From: Tribonema minus
Taxonomy: Eukaryota > Sar > Xanthophyceae > Tribonematales > Tribonemataceae
Reading direction: 5' to 3'
NCBI GenBank assembly: GCA_017506865.1
Contig: JAFCMP010000099.1
Location: 124,001-188,000 of the forward strand
DNA length: 64,000 bases
The number at the start of each line of letters is the position of its first letter. Within the stretch, counting starts at the first letter, position 1. Below the pieces are notes generated by a model. The model ran no database searches and was not told the DNA's origin. It saw only the letters and a list, made by a program, of their open reading frames with translations. The translations under genes were made by a program, and so were the position numbers. Shown in pieces: positions 60,701 to 64,000 of the stretch.

Positions 60701-63496
60701 CCGCCGCCTGCCGCGCGGGTGACACATTTGGCGGCATTTGGCGGCAATGGGTGGCACATCAGGCTGCGAAAGGAGGGCCAGTGTCGCTGCGGTGAGGGCT
60801 GTCGCACGCGCGGGGCGCGGGCGGGGGCGGCGGTGGCGCGCATGCGGCGGGGCGCGGTGGTGGTGTCGCGATGAGGAGCGCTGCGCAGCGCGGCGCGCAC
60901 ACGAGCATGTGCGGAGGTGGGGCGATGCATTTGAGCCGAGCACTTCGCACACACTTCAACAGGCAATGACCCTCGCAAAAGTGCCACACCTCCACACTTC
61001 AACATGCAATGGCCCTCCAAGAATGCTTGCATTCTCACCTCCTCGAGGCTCGCGCCGCGCAGGGCGCCTTTGAGCCAAGCGCCTTAAACACTTCGACAGA
61101 CAATAGCCCTCGAAAGACGCAGCGCGCTTCAGACTTCAACGAGCAACGATGGCCTTCAAATAAAGGCCCGTCTCACCTCCTCGGAGCTCGCGCGAGGCAG
61201 GGCGCCAAGCGCGGAGTGCGCCGGCGTCGCCATCACCACGTGGTCAAACTCCTCCTCTTCCTCTGCCTCGTCTTCGTTTCCCCCCTCGTACTTCCCATCC
61301 CCCGCCCCCGCCCACCCATCAGCCCCGCTGCCGCTGCCGCTGTCGCCGCCTCCCTCTGTGACACGCAGCCGCCGCCGCCAGAGCACGCGCGGGCTCGCGC
61401 CGCCGCCGCCAATGCCGGCGCCGCCGTGGAGCACTGCTGTTACAGTCGCGCCGAGCTCTACGCGACGCGCCGCCTGTTTCCCGATGCACATAGGTGTTTA
61501 CAACAAATAGAAAGTGATTGCTTATTGCGGCGGCGCGACGCTGCACGCGCCGCAACGGTGGCTGGATTCAGGCGGGGTCGTACGGACGACGCGGGAAAAA
61601 ACATGAAGATCTGTGGATGACCGCAAGCTGATGCACCAATCCTGCCGCCTCAGTCAGGAACATGCCTGTGTAGCTCTGACGACCAGCTCACATGAGCCAA
61701 TGAAGCCTGCCATCAAAGCGCCAGCCATGATCGGCAGCACTCGCGGCCTCGCTCCAGCTGACGCTCGGACCCGGTGTGGGGGTGGGGTCAGGGACAGGGT
61801 TAGCTCGGCCTGAAGCTACCAATGGGGGGTGGGGTCAGGGACAGGGGTTAGCTCAGCCTTAGCCTACCAGTGGGGGGTAGGTCAAGCCCACCGGTGGGGG
61901 GTAGGTCAGGGACAGGGGTTAGCTGAGCATTAGCCTCAGCCTACCAGCGAGAGCTCTGCTGCGGTTGCGTGCCTCGCGTTGTTGGCCTGTGCCAGTTGAA
62001 AACTTCAAGTGATGGCTCTCTACTGCTGCTTCTTGAGCCTCTACGCAAAAACTTCACATTCTATTCCATACGCGCGTTCCCCTTAGCTCCACCTTACTGC
62101 AACGAGGCAGCCGGACTGTGACCGCCGCCATGACCGCTCTGCGTTGCGGGGCGTGACTGCGCTATGCGACCTCGAAACTGATGAAGAGATTAGCAGAGGC
62201 GATTGCGACATCTCAGTCGACATGCGGCGGTGATGCGCCGGCAGGAACATCGCCCGTTATGTGCAGTGTGCATATGGCTCTGATGCCTGCGGCCGCGATG
62301 GCTGCGCATGCACTGGCGTGTTGCTGATTAAAAAAAATTCTCAAAGGCGATGCGGCATCGCAGTCAAATTGCGGCGGCGATGCTCCGGCATGAACATTGC
62401 CCACTATACGCAGTGCATACGGCTTCAATGCCTGCGGCTGCGATGGTCGCATTACACTGGCGTCTTGCCGATGTGATGATAAACAGACTCTTGAAAATGG
62501 ATCGTATGACTGACAACATCAAATGGCTCAGCGGTTCAAAGGAACTGTGTGTATTGTGACTATGAGCCGCAGTCGGAAGAGAGGGCTCGAATCCCTCCTG
62601 CGCTCGATCTGCTGTTGCTGGTGAGACTCATATCACCACACCACGCATCCGACATGCACCAGTCCCGCCCCTTGCCTTGGCCAACATGCCCCAGCTTCGT
62701 GCATTACAACTTCATGCACGTTGATACATGAGGTGGGTCTGCATCCACAATAACACTGATATGCATTCACCTGGCCAGGCGTACACATGTGAAAAGCCTA
62801 AAAACTTTAAACTACGAAATTCTGCCTGAACATGAGATTCTGCCACTTTAGACACTATGAGGTTCTGCCACTTGACTTGGCCACCCGCTTCGACGCGGTC
62901 CAGTTAACGGCGTGGTACTGGTCATGAGATTCTGCCACTTTAGACATTATGATATGCCAGGTTCTGCCACTTGACTTGGCCACCCGCTTCGACGCAGTCC
63001 AGTTAACGGCGTGGTACTGGTCATTTAAGCCTGCCTAGATGACCACATGAGAGATTCTGCCGCTTCATACTTCTTGATTTGTGAAATTCTGCCACTTGCC
63101 TTGGCCAACCGTTGCAATGCGTCCCACCCGCCGGCGGCGGCATGTTACTGGTCGTCACATGAGCCTGCCTAGATGTACATACGGGGCAAGCCTACATTTC
63201 TGATAATGCGTAAAAATCTTCCACTTGCCGTGGCCAACCGCTTCGACGTGTCCCAACTACCGCTGACGGCGTGGTACTGGTCATATGAGCCTCTCTACAT
63301 GTACACATGAGATTCTGCCACTGTATACTTCTTGATTTGCAAAATTCTGCCACTTGCCTTGGCCAACCGCCTTGATGCATCCCAGCTACCGCCGGCGGCG
63401 TGGTACTGGTTGTCGCTGGCGGCGCGCAGCGAGTACGCCATGACAATGTCCATCGGGTACTCAAGCACTGCTGCAAAGCTGCACGTCAGGATCATG
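51783..63496 (-). CDS. FAD-dependent amine-oxidase-like / SAM methyltransferase fusion (N-terminus incomplete)
   Basis: Ten minus-strand exons join in phase, in 5' to 3' order: 63496-63358, 61473-61177, 60707-60482, 59100-58919, 57365-57110, 56556-56372, 55287-55141, 54216-53998, 52575-52405 and 52157-51783 (TGA). They give about 731 residues. The first ~280 are the C-terminal two-thirds of a flavin amine-oxidase-like protein of the type found beside or fused to cyclopropane-fatty-acid synthases: GGSWDASRRLAK, FDHVVMATPAHSAL, EVVVHRD, QSWNPPP, and the FAD-contacting GVWFVGAY…EQGVRSAVAVA. After an Ala-rich linker comes a class I methyltransferase. The first visible intron has a GC donor (AAG|GCAAGT). 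The N-terminal GxGxxG dinucleotide fold is not seen; it should lie to the right. Modification of a lipid acyl chain is the most likely role, by analogy only. Confidence 0.86.
52490..53170 (-). repeat. Four ~195-bp tandem copies of an acceptor and exon start (minus strand)
   Basis: On the minus strand, the exon start CCGGGGGGTCGGCTGGCC after CTGCAG (boundary 52575) has upstream copies with boundaries near 52772, 52968 and 53160, periods 197, 196 and 192 bp. Each copy keeps the GACCTCCTG(C)TTCCC-like continuation and the plus-strand TTTGCTGGGGGCAAGCGAGG stretch. Only the 52575 copy continues as open frame in the right phase. A donor-side copy of the same exon lies at 52318-52345. Confidence 0.92.
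53801..53997. repeat. Imperfect CAG/CTG trinucleotide repeat at a donor site
   Basis: About 195 bp of CAGCAGCAG/GCCGCAGCA on plus (CTG-rich on the sense strand) begin directly at the donor of exon 54216-53998. It is intronic, although it would encode Ala or Gln runs in other frames. Confidence 0.9.
54690..55770 (-). repeat. Copies of both edges of the methyltransferase motif I exon
   Basis: The exon's donor end (plus CACCTGCGAAGGCACCGCCT, true at 55126-55145) recurs at about 54692 and 54943. Its acceptor start (plus GCCAGCTGCTCGCACGCCTG, true at 55271-55290) recurs at 55528-55547, with another decayed copy at about 55704-55730. A ~54-bp CATCACCACTCTCAAAGGA unit also repeats within 54817-54935. 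Confidence 0.85.
57330..57860 (-). repeat. Acceptor-side copies of exon 57365-57110
   Basis: Plus-strand GGCGGTGAAGTGG…CCCAGCGC(A/G)TCC…CACCTGCGCCG…GCAGCAGC…GGCGA occurs at about 57315-57390 (true) and 57550-57617. TACTGGGTCGTGCGACGGCTGGAAC at 57447 and CAATGGGTCATGCGACGACTGGAAC at 57754 are further repeats. Confidence 0.75.
58130..59110 (-). repeat. Four donor-side copies of the FAD GAY exon
   Basis: Plus-strand CTCACCGC(C/G)AC(G/C)(G/A)CGCTGCGCACGCCCTGCTCC begins at about 58139, 58436, 58565 and 58914. The last is the true donor and exon end; the 58565 copy matches for about 85 nt. All keep CTCAC (GTGAG on the sense strand). Acceptor-side copies of the same exon (plus GTAGCGGATGCGCC…CTCCG…TGCGCGTCTGCA) lie at 59063-59105 (true) and 59218-59262. 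Confidence 0.9.
59875..60300 (-). repeat. Intronic ~60-bp tandem array and exon-edge copy
   Basis: Plus-strand GCGCGCTTGACCA(A/G)(C/T)GCTCCGAAGC units repeat about six times between 59885 and 60190. At 60282-60298, CGCACCTGGCGGCGGGTTCC copies the donor and end of exon 60707-60482 (true at 60476-60498). Confidence 0.85.
61773..61950. repeat. Minisatellite
   Basis: About four units of ~50 bp share GGGGGGTAGGTCAGGGACAGGGGTTAGCT-like sequence (core GTCAGGGACAGG) in the intron between exons 61473 and 63358. Confidence 0.85.
62205..62490. repeat. ~140-bp tandem duplication
   Basis: GCGGCGGTGATGC…GGCAGGAACATCGCCC…TGATGCCTGCGGCCGCGATGG…ACTGGCGTGTTGC is repeated with divergence from about 62370 (GCGGCGGCGATGC…CTGCGGCTGCGATGG…ACTGGCGTCTTGC). 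No coding potential is recognised. Confidence 0.8.
62860..63410 (-). repeat. Five copies of the first visible fusion-gene exon edge
   Basis: On plus, CTGCCACTTG(C/A)CTTGGCCA(A/C)CCG…GGCGTGGTACTGGT recurs with CTTGG at about 62876, 62975, 63100, 63229 (as CGTGG) and 63358 (true). Later spacing is 125-129 bp. On the sense strand these are copies of the exon end and its GC-type donor. Confidence 0.88.
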
Positions 63497-64000
63497 CTGC
63501 GGCGGGGGGGGGGGGGGGGAGCGCGACGCGGGGCCTTGAGAGCAGCACTGGCCGACAATGTGGCTCACACAGGCACTGAGATGTGGTTTTGATGGTATGC
63601 TTTTGTTCACATAATTTGGAAGTATAGCCAACGTTACTAATATTTTTATCTGGTTGACGTCAAAAAAAAAAACAGTGCTTGAATGCAGGCTCCCAAGGTG
63701 CCACCCTGAAACCACAATCGGCTCACAATGTTCGCCCAGAGGTTGGGAGTGTCACTCATCACCCCTACGCAACACAGGAAGTGTAGTTCTGAAGGGCCTT
63801 GAGCCCTTTGACAAGCACCTCGCGAAGCGGTTTGTGCATTGCATCCGCCCTGCTTACATCAGCTGATGATCCGCTATACACAAGCAGGCGCGCTACAGAT
63901 GTTTTGCGTGGCAGCAGCCACAACGTCCGCCAAGAAACGACTAGGCAACCACGCAGTAGCGCTAGGCACCCGCCGACGCGTGTGGGCACGGCGTTCACAT
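63497..64000. other. Right edge of the window, upstream of the first visible fusion-gene exon
   Basis: A G tract at 63504-63519 forms the polypyrimidine tract (on minus) of the acceptor at 63497. Further right I cannot place an exon that joins with phase 2. Minus-strand open stretches near 63770-63998 have no recognisable FAD dinucleotide-binding motif. Confidence 0.4.

Larger units (their letters stand above)
57110..63496 (-). other. FAD/amine-oxidase-like part of the fusion protein
   Basis: Five exons cover this part. Exon 61473-61177 has ELGATVTAVLH then an acidic Gly-rich insert and FDHVVMATPAHSALGALP. Exon 60707-60482 has FAYEESEVVVHRDA, LLPRDARDVNSINFV and YQSWNPPP. Exon 59100-58919 has TIRRIRYSRSVVTLRTRAAV and VWFVGAYALDQVPLQEQGV. 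These are the last third of the flavin amine-oxidase fold; the GAY-x(n)-EQGV-x-S segment contacts FAD, with the usual His-Glu-Asp changed to Leu-Gln-Glu-Gln. Exon 57365-57110 continues as VADALGVRAPW and becomes an Ala/Cys/Gly-rich linker. Confidence 0.82.

Noticed and set aside
62520..62610. tRNA-like T-arm (GAGGG-CTCGAAT-CCCTC) with an upstream GGCTCAGCGGT
   Set aside because: No acceptor stem pairs with the 3' side at the right distance and no anticodon arm can be drawn.

Overview
The window is nuclear DNA from a eukaryote. It is GC-rich and extremely intron-dense, and carries four long multi-exon genes plus one short intronless gene. Introns are almost all GT-AG, and I placed exons by requiring each donor/acceptor pair to keep the reading frame. 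Best guess for the source is a unicellular alga, perhaps a chlorophycean green alga: proteins are Ala/Gly-rich with long homopolymer runs, TGTAA motifs lie about 0.4-0.7 kb past each stop codon, and TTAGGG-type interstitial telomere repeats are scattered through introns. A haptophyte or another GC-rich alga is not excluded.

Layout. (1) 43-14811, plus: the C-terminal ~2,310 residues of a very large chromatin-type protein, with an 860-residue Ala-rich exon, AT-hooks, a CxxC zinc finger and a Tudor-like end. (2) 15456-23286, plus: a 1,231-residue protein ending in a C3HC4 RING finger, a helical segment and a DUF1771-Smr module; one intron carries a 231-bp MITE-like element. (3) 24708-47677, plus: about 27 exons encoding a ~1,150-residue protein with a basic IQ-motif array, four WW domains and two B-box-like zinc fingers. 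(4) 49684-49947, plus: a single-exon potato inhibitor I type serine protease inhibitor. (5) 51783-63496, minus, N-terminus incomplete: an FAD-dependent amine-oxidase-like domain fused to a SAM-dependent methyltransferase.

The most unusual property is structural. In most introns, the exon edge plus its splice site is present as two to five degenerate tandem copies lying inside the intron. Acceptor-side copies precede the real exon and donor-side copies follow it. Periods are often regular: exactly 100 bp at 36988-37288, about 202 bp at 26188-26593, about 195 bp at 52575-53160. The copies usually retain the AG or GT. This looks like recurrent boundary-spanning tandem duplication as the main route of intron growth, and it leaves arrays of decoy splice sites.

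Gene order gives no pathway. The genes look like unrelated housekeeping, regulatory or lipid-modifying loci. Genes 1 to 3 and the inhibitor run on the plus strand, and gene 5 converges on the inhibitor.
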